Of a DNA stretch of 64,000 bases, positions 47,450 to 58,602 are shown one piece after another. Below the pieces are notes generated by a model that saw only the letters and a program-made list of their open reading frames with translations, had not been told where the DNA came from and searched no databases. How positions within the stretch are numbered: position 1 is the stretch's first letter; every line of letters begins with the position of its first letter. The stretch covers positions 29,371,585-29,435,584 of the forward strand of contig JADWOT020000001.1 of NCBI GenBank assembly GCA_036345935.2, read 5' to 3'. This DNA is from Taenia hydatigena (lineage: Eukaryota; Platyhelminthes; Cestoda; Cyclophyllidea; Taeniidae). Made by a program: the position numbers and the translations under genes.

Positions 47450-48207
47450 TACTTGAGCTGAATCTGTACATGCATTTGTATTTCCCCTCCCAAGGCTTGA
47501 TTACACATTATTGCACATTTTCATTTCTGCAGGGATTATGCTCATGCTTACCTGAGTCAGATTGGGACACGACTAGCTCTGAGCGCAACACAAATGCAAG
47601 GAATTATTCAAATGGCTTCATTTTTCACCCTTATTTTCCTTAGCTCCAGCATCGGGTACTGGGAGAAGGTCGAGGCATGGAATGTGGCTTCGACAGAGAC
47701 TATTGGAAATCACTCCAGATTAAGCCATTCACAACAAATTTCTCCCTCGTTGCCCTTTGGGTGCAGGATGTAGCAAACGATTTTGCATAATTCAGCATTA
47801 AAAGTCATCGCTAGAGACTTACAAATGAAATCGCCATTAAACAGGATTGTTTACTAACCTAAAAATGATCCGATGGCTGTAGACGTGGACGGAAACCCAG
47901 ATCCCGTTCAATTAACCAGCCATTAGTAATAGATCAGCTTAGATATTTATGTGCTTAACTCCGGCGAATGTGCTAAACGATGTAATGAAATTGAGCGCTC
48001 ACCCATAAGCTTTTTTACCATTAGGAAGGCAATGTGCCTCGGCAACTCTAAGGCTCACCACGCGGCTAAGATGCTAGCAGGCGCGATCTGATAGGGTGTG
48101 AATGATTCCCACAATATCTGTTATCATGGACAATATTAATGCATCATCATAACCACCCACACGTATGAACAGCGGTTTTGGAAGGCAAACAAATGGCTGA
48201 CCGAGCG

Positions 48208-48215
48208 TATAAAAG
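48208..48215 (+). promoter_or_regulatory. TATA box (right-arm cationic-peptide gene)
   Basis: GCGTATAAAAGC with TATAAAAG at 48208-48215, 70 bp before the ATG at 48278. Confidence 0.7.
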
Positions 48216-48277
48216 CGGGATGCAGGCGTGTCCAACATGCTCGTGTGTGATCGCTGCTAACACTACAGATCTGCAGC

Positions 48278-48667
48278 ATGAAATTACATTCAAGCCTGGT
48301 CTGCCTCCTTCTCCTCCTTGTTTTAGCCCTACATCTCGTCTCCGCTGCCGTGGTTCCAGATGGAGAAGTGGCCCGAAAATTGGAAGCGGATCTATTTGAG
48401 ATGTCCACCCCTTTAGAAGACGGTGAATTGACGGAGAGGAACGAGGAGGACGTAGAGAAGGCAGAGGGACTGACCGAAAAACTCACTGAATCTGTTAGAC
48501 GGAGGGATGTGCTTGTACCAGCTGGATGGCGTCGCTTCCGACGGAGGATCAGTCGTGCATTTCGAAGGGTCGGTGATGGTATTCGAAGAGTCTTTAGAGG
48601 ACCTTGGAATATCTGCTTCCCCAATTGTCGAAACAAAGTTCGAAGACCAGGTCAGTGGAATGCCTAA
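48278..48667 (+). CDS. Cationic amphipathic secreted-peptide precursor, 129 aa (right-arm copy)
   Basis: Identical in amino-acid sequence to the gene at 44011-44400: signal peptide, acidic pro-region, RRR site, and basic C-terminal region with PAGWRRFRRR and CFPNC. The ATG at 48278 is chosen because it directly precedes the hydrophobic core and follows the TATA box by 70 bp. The two genes point away from each other, 3.9 kb apart, across the palindrome spacer. Identity may reflect recent duplication or arm-to-arm gene conversion. The sense strand shows no AATAAA within about 130 bp after the stop. Function as a host-defence peptide is inferred from architecture only; a neuropeptide-like or nucleic-acid-binding secreted protein is an alternative. 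Confidence 0.75.
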   Translation: MKLHSSLVCLLLLLVLALHLVSAAVVPDGEVARKLEADLFEMSTPLEDGELTERNEEDVEKAEGLTEKLTESVRRRDVLVPAGWRRFRRRISRAFRRVGDGIRRVFRGPWNICFPNCRNKVRRPGQWNA

Positions 48668-51600
48668 ATGCCTGCGGATGGCTTAAATCTGTGGTTGCAT
48701 TTCGCTAGGTTTTACTGTGTGTGAAGGCAATCGAATTGTGCTCTGTGATGGAATTCGAGCTGTCGAAATACACATGCACATATTTATCTGCATATTTGAC
48801 TTGTTGTCATTTGTGGACTACGCGTGTGTTATTTCTCGAGTGAGGTTTGGAAGGCATTTGATGATAACCTAAACAAATGGTTGATTGGCTTGCCTTAAAT
48901 CTCTGCTAGTGCGCAGAACTCAAGATTGTCAAAATATCTGGAGCCAAATAGCATCAATTTGGTACTTCTATTTGCTGACAGCTTTGGCAGGTGGTGACGT
49001 CCACCTCTTTAAGCGCTAAGAATCACTAAAGGCAACAACATACAAACGAATGTTTAAGAGGCTGTAGTATGAACGCATAAAGTGGTTAGTAGAACATCAG
49101 CGCAGGTGTGCTATGCGCGAGGGTTATCCACACCAGAAAATCGCACCGCAGCAGGTAAAATGTAGTGCGCACTTTGTTTACATGAAGGATGTTTACAGTG
49201 CTTGAATTGATCATGCCGCACCCTCGTAAAGATGAGTGACTTGATGAGTAATATATACAAAGAATGCGGCTAAACTGGTCCAATCGAAAATTAAATTATT
49301 AAGTAGTTTGGAAATGTGAAGTGGTTTGAGGCGTCTCTGGAGTCTAAAAAAGACAAAGCATAATTGCAGATTTTCTCCTTCCCGCTAGAAAGCCCCATTT
49401 CTGCCGCTCTCCTTGGCCATCCTCTTACATCAGCCATTACGATGCAAGCGATGCCGCACGAAAGCAACCATGGATCAGTCGTATTAATAATCGCGATTCC
49501 GTGTAACTGAGACAACATCCGACTGCCCTGTCACTGATTCCACTTAGCGATTTCACTCTGTCCAAAGCTAACTCCGTTTAAGAACTGTGTTGCAGCAGAG
49601 TGTACACTAGTCCACAATCAAGCCAATATGACAAGGGACGGGACTTGTCATTGACTTGTGGACGCAGGGCTCCGATTCCATTTCTCCTTGTTACCGCATT
49701 TTTACTTCAACGCCTCTCAACCACACTTGTCTAAGTCTATTGCATTCAGTAGAGAAAAGAAGGGGTTATTGCTACTTCTGGTGGTTCACGGCCAGTGTCG
49801 CTTCAGTTGCTAGTAGCTTTCCTACAGGCCATATTAATGGGATAGTAGCCAATGCTCTGCTCTCTTGATTAAGGTCTACAGACCAGATACTGATTTTAGG
49901 GTAGATATCATTGAAGTTGGCTCTCCACCTGCTTTTACCAATGCAGGGCACTAAGACCTCCCCGAGGACCAAAGTGGGCATTACAATTGGGCAAAATATG
50001 TGTTGTCAATGTGCAGAAGAGCTCAAAGGCTGCAAACCATATGGTATGAGTATAATGCCGAAGCCATTGGGTGACCCGGCACAGTGTGTGGAGTTGATGG
50101 TATGGGGGTGGGAGTTGAAAATGGCCACAGGCAGAAGCAACTTGGATGTGGTGGCAGCCAGCGGCTGCCAATTAATCTGTTTTACAGAAACAAATGTGGA
50201 GGAATCAATCAAAGCGACAGGCTAAACTAAAGAAAACACCAATGCTTGTCACCAATTGCATGAACACAACCCAGCAGTGGCATATTTGTTTCGCCCGGCA
50301 TCGAGGAGGTTCAAGTGAGCAAAGTCGCTACAAAGAATGGTCTACCCGTATTCATTGGCATGTGCCTATGGCAAGCACATATAACTGTTGAAATAACGCT
50401 ATGGTAAGCAGTTGAACAATTTACTTTGCCAGTCGGACGTTGGCCGTTACATACGCGAAATTTCCCACGCAACGATGGCACTCGGCTCATTTCCATGCAT
50501 AGCAAATGCCTAGACATCTGAATTCTATCCGCATTCCAGTGTGCAGAAGGGCTAAATGAATTAGACTATCGTCACTGGTGTTGCCATCAGTCATTCGCCC
50601 ATCGTGGCCGTCCCAAGCATGCCCAGACATAATGAAGGAAAATTCTAGACAGAAAAGAGAACTATACGGGCAAAATATCAAGTCCATCATTTCATCTCGC
50701 TGAGAGATGGCAAAGAAGAAATGCGATTTCACGATCTTCAATCATGGTACTACACCATTCTACAGAGGCAGGGTCTGCATACCCAACTTTAATGCACTGA
50801 GCTGACTTGTCCATGATCCTCACCGAGAAATCCGGGTTGACTCCGTGTTACGCAGCGTAATAAGCACTCATGTGAACCACCTTCTTATCGTTAGATTATT
50901 TTCAAGTCGGTTTTATGCCATTGTAGCTCATCGCGCAGCTCCTAAGACGAAAGCGGATGCCCACTAACATGATACCATAATGGTCGCTGAATATAAGTTA
51001 ATCTACCCTGTATCTTTTGGAATCCACTTATTTAACACGATCCAACGGCAGACGAAGAAGTGATTTTCGAAAGGCTAAGTGAGTTTTTCGCAGTAATCGA
51101 ATCGAAAAGCAGACTGGAGAAAGTGCACGTGCGCCATGTGCCTATGGGGCATAATGATACATTTGTTTACCTCTCTAAAATCACCGTTTAGGTAATTGAG
51201 TAAATCTTAAGTGCAGAGATGCTGAGAAAATTAATAATGCTGGCATCGTTTGGTGCACCTTTGCACTGACAAATTCGTAAGCTCAGCACTATCCTGGTAC
51301 TGAACATAATTGGAATGTGTTACAGTAATAGACTGGTGTATAGCACAGTGAAGAGCGCCTTAAAGTCTTGTTTAAGTACCATTCCTTTTAAAAGCAAGAA
51401 TAAGCATATTTTTCAAAACACCTACTTTAAATATTTTTAATTAGCTGATGGAAACATGAGACGCTTTGTAAATCGCTTCAAAGACATTTGGAGACCAACA
51501 GAAACGGTCAATGGCCACTGCAATTTTGCAACAATTTTGGGAGGCTTTAGATTTCACAGGCATATTTTAATGCATCCACTGTTCAGACTCATATTGGAAC

Positions 51601-54600
51601 TCTCTCACATCAACCATAGTTGCTGCATCAACATTCATTCACAAGAATAGGTAGCTAACAACAAACATGCTGGTTTTATGTGCAGCACTATGTGGTTCGT
51701 GTTGTGTTTCCAATGCCTGATCCTCACCAGCTGCCTATCCTTTCTACTTTTATTCCAAGTCGCATTTTGCAACAAATTCAGTCGAAATTTGTGCAAACTT
51801 AGAAAGTGCAAGATCTGCATACGCTTGGATCCGGGCCATCCCTAATAACCCCAACAGAGGAAACTGGAGACGAAAGAACTATTTAGAGCTCGGCAATACC
51901 CAGATGGCACTTCTTCCTATTTGGCGGTCTTCACAGAATCAGTGATTTACGTCCCCATTTGACTCGGTGATTGTAGGACGTGAATATGAATATGACTTAT
52001 GTCGTAAAATATCTTTTACAGACTATGCTTTACGCAGTATTTTATTTTCGAGTCTCTTCTGAGTCCTTTGCACCTTTTGTCGTGTCGCCTAACCAATAGC
52101 CCTTAAGGGGTGGGATGTTGCCAGCTAAGTCAAAATGGGTTAGCTCTCTTCTCTTTGATGCATGCACAACCACACCATTGGATAGTATACAAGACACTAG
52201 ACAACCAGGCCCTTCTCAGCACCCAACCAGTAATGAAGGTGTGGAGTAGACACAGAGTGACTATTACCTAGTACCTAATTTGGTTCGGTGTGTAAGTTAG
52301 GTGCTCATCATCATGCTTTCATGTCTTCTTTTCTTCGTGTTGTTATTTGCAAGCCATGCAGGACTACACGTGCCTGATTCTGCACCTTTTCACCGCGGGC
52401 AATATTGTGCCTCACGTTCTAAACGGCAGTAGACGCTGAGTTATTGCAAGTATCTACTGCAGAATTGTACCCGCTCCTTATTCGGCAGTGTATAGCAGAT
52501 GCACATGGCTCTAAAGCAGCGAGCAATAAAGGAAGGCTCTTTAATAGACATTTGCTCGGCAAAGTGATTGCAGCTGTCGATGGGACCATCACCTTGCCAT
52601 ATGCGTAAACATCAATGACAATCCGAGCACCACTAAACACGGAGCCAAGCTTTAACCTGGTATTCAGGACATGGTAAGTAGAATGCTGCTAAGTCCATTA
52701 AAGCTATGTGGAAAACATGCATCTGTGCTGCCTTTTGCCATTTGTGGCACAGTTGAAAACCAGCAAAGCTTCAAGTTGACAAATATCTTTGGATGAGTGG
52801 CATTTTAGGACTAATGTGTTTAGCCATTTGAAGGAAAATTAAGGAAATCGTACGCTGATCATGGAGATCAGAGCAGGTTATACGTGGTAAAATATCATAA
52901 AAATTACCGCTGTTTGCATAGATGTTGACAAATACAATGGAATCGCTTAAGTTTAAATTAAGTCCAGTGTGTCAACTTGCCAAATGACTTTGCTGTTCGA
53001 TTACAAATGATGCGGTTAATTGGCACAAGCACAACTGCCAATTATTCCATGACAAACACTAAGCGCGTGTATAATAGTTGGACGAAAACGAGTTTACAGT
53101 GCCAAATTGTTTAAAAGCGCAGAAAATTAAGGAGGGGTTTAACGCACACAGGGTAGAAGCGATTTGAAGTAATATGACAGCGTTGCCATGAGAAAGTGAG
53201 ATACAGAGATGCATTTATTTGAGTTACGAATTGACTCTCGTTTGGTCAAATGCAAATTTCTATTTCGGCTAATTTAGATCCTAGGTTGCAACAAACAATG
53301 GCTAATCAAGAGGCACATTACAATCGTTTAAATGTGCAAAAGGTCAATTTTACCAAGGCACTATGCGATTGTTATTGCAATCAACAAGCTGGAAAATCAG
53401 CCCGCGGTTGAATAAACCACCTAGTAAGATGCTGAGTAACTTATTTCTAATATGTGCATTTAGAAATAAAAAGACTCAAGTGATTAAAATAGTGATCAAA
53501 TGTGGGGTAGTAGGAGGAGGTGAGCGTACGTTCGTCTTATTGGCAGGGACTACTCCAATATTTTTCAAGGGCCACGTGGCAGCTGTTGAGGTGTACACTA
53601 ATGGAGCTTGAGTGCAATGGAAGTAATACTTAAACGCAGTGGTTAATCAGTACGATTGAGAAGAGTTTAAGTACAACGCTCGTCCTGGCTCCATGTGCTC
53701 AAAATGCATTTCACTAAGCGTAATTCAACAATGCATACCTATTAACTAACAGTAGCACAATCACATAGGTCTTCGTGTGCTCGTAGTTGAATGAGTATTG
53801 GGCTCAGAATGGCTTCCCACCGACTTGAGACTTGGTTTGCCTTTAAGGAGACAGACATTACAAGACCTCTTCTATTACGGTATCAACACTCTTTCAAAAA
53901 TGGAGGAAGATTGAACAAGAAAAGGAAGCAGAAATGAGGAAATGAAGTAGAAGCATACCTTAGCAATGAGCTTCAGACAATAGTGGCTCAATCACTTTGG
54001 CATGATTTGTGCCCACTCCTCACCCAGATTTCTTAAAGCTGAATGGATTTCCTAATGAAACACATTTGCCACAACCATGAAATTACCATATTTGGGGAAG
54101 AGACAGATTTTCAAGCACAAAGGCTCTAAGCGCCCTGTTCATGCATCGCATCTGCGCAGTATGGATAGATTCGGTTTGGTTTTAGCAAGGTACTGAAGAA
54201 GATGAACGTCACCTCGTCCTACTGGTGTAGGGTTTTTCTTGACAAAACACTCCAGAAATTGAACAGTTATCGTTCGAAAATGCGCTGAATAGGGGGAAGC
54301 ATGAAATAAGTTGGTTTGTCATTTGAAGTGAGGCATTGTCAAAAAAGTAACCTTACATGCGACTGAGCACTTTTGAAAGCGTCGTCTCTTCCATTGGGAG
54401 ACCTAGCTTCAAGCAAATCTATTTTCATTCCTTAAAAGCACTTGCCATTGGAAATTTCACTCATTCGAACAAATGTGCTAAGAAAATTGGAAAGCGGGTG
54501 AAAGCAGGTGATGAGATTACTTGGACCACACACATGATAGAAGTGAATTAACTGAGTTATTAGACTAAGCTAGCATGGTATTTTAAAGTTGCTACGCTTT

Positions 54601-55660
54601 TGCGCAACTTTTGGGAAATAGGAAGACTTCCATGCTACAGCTATAGCACCTAGGGCTGGCAGAGCGGAGGCTAATGCATTATGCCTTGGTCGAAAGCGCC
54701 TATTCTCTGGACTGAGTAATAAGTTTGTGATTCCGGAGCGAACAGTTTCAATTTTTTCCGAAGGCCAAAATAACACATTGGATCTGGCTAATAATGCTGG
54801 AGGTAGTAGCAATATAGTGAACTCTGTATTGGCAAGTACGAACGCCATTTAGGCTGGCACCATTATTGGCGATGAGTGACGCAGTCTAATAACATGTTTT
54901 CCTCGGTCGTCGTTGCTATTTTTCGCAATCAGGAAGTGAGGTACTGTTAACCGCATCTGAATTCCATGTCACTAGTTGTGGCGATTGAGGTGAAATTTAA
55001 TGAATATTAAGACACGGCTTTAAATTATTTTCCAGTGAATGTGAGATTGCACTATAAAGCAGTCTATAGGCTAGTTTCGGTGCCCAAAACACAATGCTAA
55101 ATGCAGCTGTCCATACGCTTGCCAACGCCACCACCACTTCCAGTAGCATTACTGAGCGCAATACATTTGCATTCGCAACGCAGCTTAACAAAAATGATAA
55201 TCATAATGCATAGGTTAAACCTTAGATCATGCAGCATACAACTAATTAAGGCATGGACTATGAATTTAACAAGGCTCCTGTTTGCTCATTAGCTGTCTCC
55301 TTTATACATATGCATGATTAAATTTTATGCGCTGTTGTTGTCATTCTATTTGTTGACTACATAGCTTGTCGTGTGAGGGGCAGTCGATTTGAAAGGGGAG
55401 CACTATTATTAGCATATGTTATTTTATGGCTCACCTTTTTCCATGACTTCGTCATGCACTTTGAGTTAATGGGCGTTACCGTTTAGGCAATTTAGTTTCT
55501 ATTGTTAATAAATTTGGCTTAAGAGGACCACCATGGAAGTGTGCGACAGGCTTGGCTGTGATGGCAACTTCTCAAGCTGTTTGACCCTACCTGCTTAAGA
55601 TAACGACAAATGTAAAGGAGTTGTTGAAAATTCCAAGTTTCCACATATTAGAATGGACCT
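48668..55660. other. Right-arm sequence without another recognised gene
   Basis: Mirror of the left arm; see 35001-43990. No additional family was recognised. Confidence 0.4.
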
Positions 55661-55989
55661 AATTTGACTCATCAGATTCGTAAGCGTAAGGGCCTTGCCA
55701 CTATTGCAATCTTAGTTCTCCCTAGCAAAATAACTTTTGTAACGTTCGACGTTGGCAAGTTTGTGAATGGTCACCGAAGAGACTGTCAGCCCCACATTGC
55801 TACAGCGCGACAAAGACTCATTCCTCCATCCCCGGAGGTCTGGCATCTGCAATGGTCAAAAGTGACATTGCAGTGGAAGGAATTGCAACAGTCACGCCTC
55901 TCACTGAAGCGAAGAGCTTGGTCTTTAAGAAGCATCTGCAACTTGCCTGCGGGTATGAATTCCTCCTGATAACAACACTGAAACCCCAT

Positions 55990-56472
55990 CCGTCATTCGC
56001 GGTCTGGCTACTTTCTTGTCACCTTGTTATGTGGGTAAAATGTGGTCTCAAGGTGGTCAGTTTCGCCAATCTAGATGTGAGGACATCAAAGTTAGTCAGT
56101 TGTACTTCTATGCAGGTGATAACATGTCTCTTGACGACAGGCATACCAGCCACTCGATAAGATGATCATGGCTCCTACGAAATTATATTGGATGTGACTG
56201 TGGCTACATGTTGACCAGGTAGTGCCAACACACTTCCCTCCTTACTCGCTGGCGATTTCGCATTACTTTCTGCCTAATTTTGTTCAAATGAAGGCTGAAT
56301 AGAGATGTTTGGTGCTTCATCGGGCTCTATATGAATGAGCAACATGGTGTGAGGTAAGAAGTAGGGGAATGAGGAGAAAAGAAGCAGTCGATGGGACTGG
56401 CTCTGAAACACTTACTGCCTCCTTTTTGTGCTTATTCAATTAAGTTCCACCATCTCCCACACATTTTAAGGA
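55990..56472. other. Right flank of the palindrome, no gene seen
   Basis: Unique sequence that diverges from the left flank immediately outside the arm edge. Confidence 0.5.
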
Positions 56473-57280
56473 TTGGTTTAACCTTCTTTTTTGTTCACTG
56501 TCACTGGAACACATTTGGTTGACAGAAAGTGCATTTTTGCGTCTGATTCGAGATGGCTGAAATAGAGGTGATCCATGTTACTCCTCTAATTCTCCCCCTA
56601 ATGTAAAAACAGTCTTGAGTAGGTGCAACACTTAATTAACTGGACTTGTTATTCACTATTCCCTGTCTTCTCTACCGACCGATGTCAACTTAGCTTCTAG
56701 GCTGCTCTGCACCAGATGGAAGACCTTTCAACAGAACTCTTAAGCAGCATCAGCACAAATACTGCAACATGGCAAGGCGCTAGCAATATACATAAAATGC
56801 GAAACCGTATTATTAAGTTACGTGTTTTCCTATTCCACAGCTAATGCATGCGATTCTAGTGCTAGTGGCAGGATGGACTCATTGGCAGGGAATATTCAGA
56901 TTTCCCTCAGGCAGAACGCCATTAGCACCAACCAGTGTCTTGACTATTGCACAATGTCGTTTAGACAGCGTGAATGCCGAAGCCTAAAAGAAGAGGAAGT
57001 GAATTGTCATTTCGTCGCCACGAGGTGTGGTTAGCGAATCCTCTCTACCCTCCTGTACAAGTCGACTGTACTTGCTTTAGTATTGCAGGCGCTGACAATC
57101 TCCTATTGTCACCCAGACATGCGTCTCAGGGCAGGCGCGAAGCAGAGCAAATGTTTGGCTTTGTAGTTCATCTTGCAGAAAGATGTGATGCATTACTCAA
57201 CGAAGTGATGCTTGAATTTAGCATAGGTGGATATTACCTCTCAGTAGGTTTACTAGGGTTGTCAGACATTGGTACTTTCT
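56473..57280 (+). repeat. 808-bp direct duplication, copy 1
   Basis: Matches 57795-58602 base for base with a constant offset of 1322 and only about three substitutions (for example near 56802, 57016 and 57026). Frames inside (70 and 114 codons) are shared because of the recent copying and have no recognised motif. Confidence 0.95.
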
Positions 57281-57440
57281 CTGCTATGTTGGCATGTCTT
57301 CGCTGCAACAGTCGATGAGTCAACCACATGGCACTTTTGAAGTTGCAGTGACCTAATGACAATGTAGACCAGCGAATTCATCTGCATGGCGTCTTTCTGT
57401 GCCTGCTAGTCATCCAATCAGCTTATCAGGCGAATGTGCT
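57030..57440 (+). repeat. Older dispersed repeat, related to 61380-61770
   Basis: Diverged similarity, by eye: TCCTGTA..GTCGACTGTA, TAGGTTTACTAGGGTTGTCAG against TAGGCTTGTTGGAGTTGTCG, and CATCTGCATGGCGTCTTTCTGTGCCT against CATCTGCGAGACGTCTTTCCGTGCCT. Confidence 0.6.
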
Positions 57441-57544
57441 TGCTTGAGCAGTTAGATCGTGGTCCTTCATTCAAGCCACTTCTCCAACCGATCCACTGCA
57501 ATGTGTCACAGATTCCTCGCTAATTTTCTTCTCTTTGGCTTTTA

Positions 57545-57745
57545 TCGTTTTCCCAAGTGTGAGGTAAACAGGTGCGGAGCACTCCCCATCAGTAATGTAA
57601 TGAGGGAGTGAGTGTGATGATGGTTATGCTGGTTCAGAGAGTGCTTTGCTCCCTCAACGAAAGATGATTTCGATTGTTCCGTAGCCAGAAGCATGTTCGT
57701 CAGACGCCTCTCATCTAGCATTGAGGACTACTTAGTCAAGCTTAC
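57545..57745 (+). repeat. Dispersed repeat R2 copy
   Basis: Shares GCGGAGCACT, GATGATTTCGATTGTTCCGT, GTTCGTCAGACGC and CATTGAGGACTACTTAGTCA with copies at 26480, 62520 and 63680. Confidence 0.65.
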
Positions 57746-57794
57746 ATACATAGCAACTCTGTAGTGATGGTGACGTCGCCCAAGAATCTCCGGG

Positions 57795-58602
57795 TTGGTT
57801 TAACCTTCTTTTTTGTTCACTGTCACTGGAACACATTTGGTTGACAGAAAGTGCATTTTTGCGTCTGATTCGAGATGGCTGAAATAGAGGTGATCCATGT
57901 TACTCCTCTAATTCTCCCCCTAATGTAAAAACAGTCTTGAGTAGGTGCAACACTTAATTAACTGGACTTGTTATTCACTATTCCCTGTCTTCTCTACCGA
58001 CCGATGTCAACTTAGCTTCTAGGCTGCTCTGCACCAGATGGAAGACCTTTCAACAGAACTCTTAAGCAGCATCAGCACAAATACTGCAACATGGCAAGGC
58101 GCTAGCAATATACATAAAATGCGAAGCCGTATTATTAAGTTACGTGTTTTCCTATTCCACAGCTAATGCATGCGATTCTAGTGCTAGTGGCAGGATGGAC
58201 TCATTGGCAGGGAATATTCAGATTTCCCTCAGGCAGAACGCCATTAGCACCAACCAGTGTCTTGACTATTGCACAATGTCGTTTAGACAGCGTGAATGCC
58301 GAAGCCTAAAAGAAGAGGAAGTGAATTGTCATTTCATCGCCACGAAGTGTGGTTAGCGAATCCTCTCTACCCTCCTGTACAAGTCGACTGTACTTGCTTT
58401 AGTATTGCAGGCGCTGACAATCTCCTATTGTCACCCAGACATGCGTCTCAGGGCAGGCGCGAAGCAGAGCAAATGTTTGGCTTTGTAGTTCATCTTGCAG
58501 AAAGATGTGATGCATTACTCAACGAAGTGATGCTTGAATTTAGCATAGGTGGATATTACCTCTCAGTAGGTTTACTAGGGTTGTCAGACATTGGTACTTT
58601 CT
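57795..58602 (+). repeat. 808-bp direct duplication, copy 2
   Basis: See 56473-57280. The copy ends exactly where the foldback-like inverted repeat begins at 58603. Confidence 0.95.

Larger units (their letters stand above)
46816..55989 (-). repeat. Right arm of the 21-kb inverted duplication
   Basis: The reverse complement of 34829-45862, lacking the 1740-bp segment and a few short pieces (for example about 33 bp near 55183). Edges are as given for the left arm. Confidence 0.95.
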
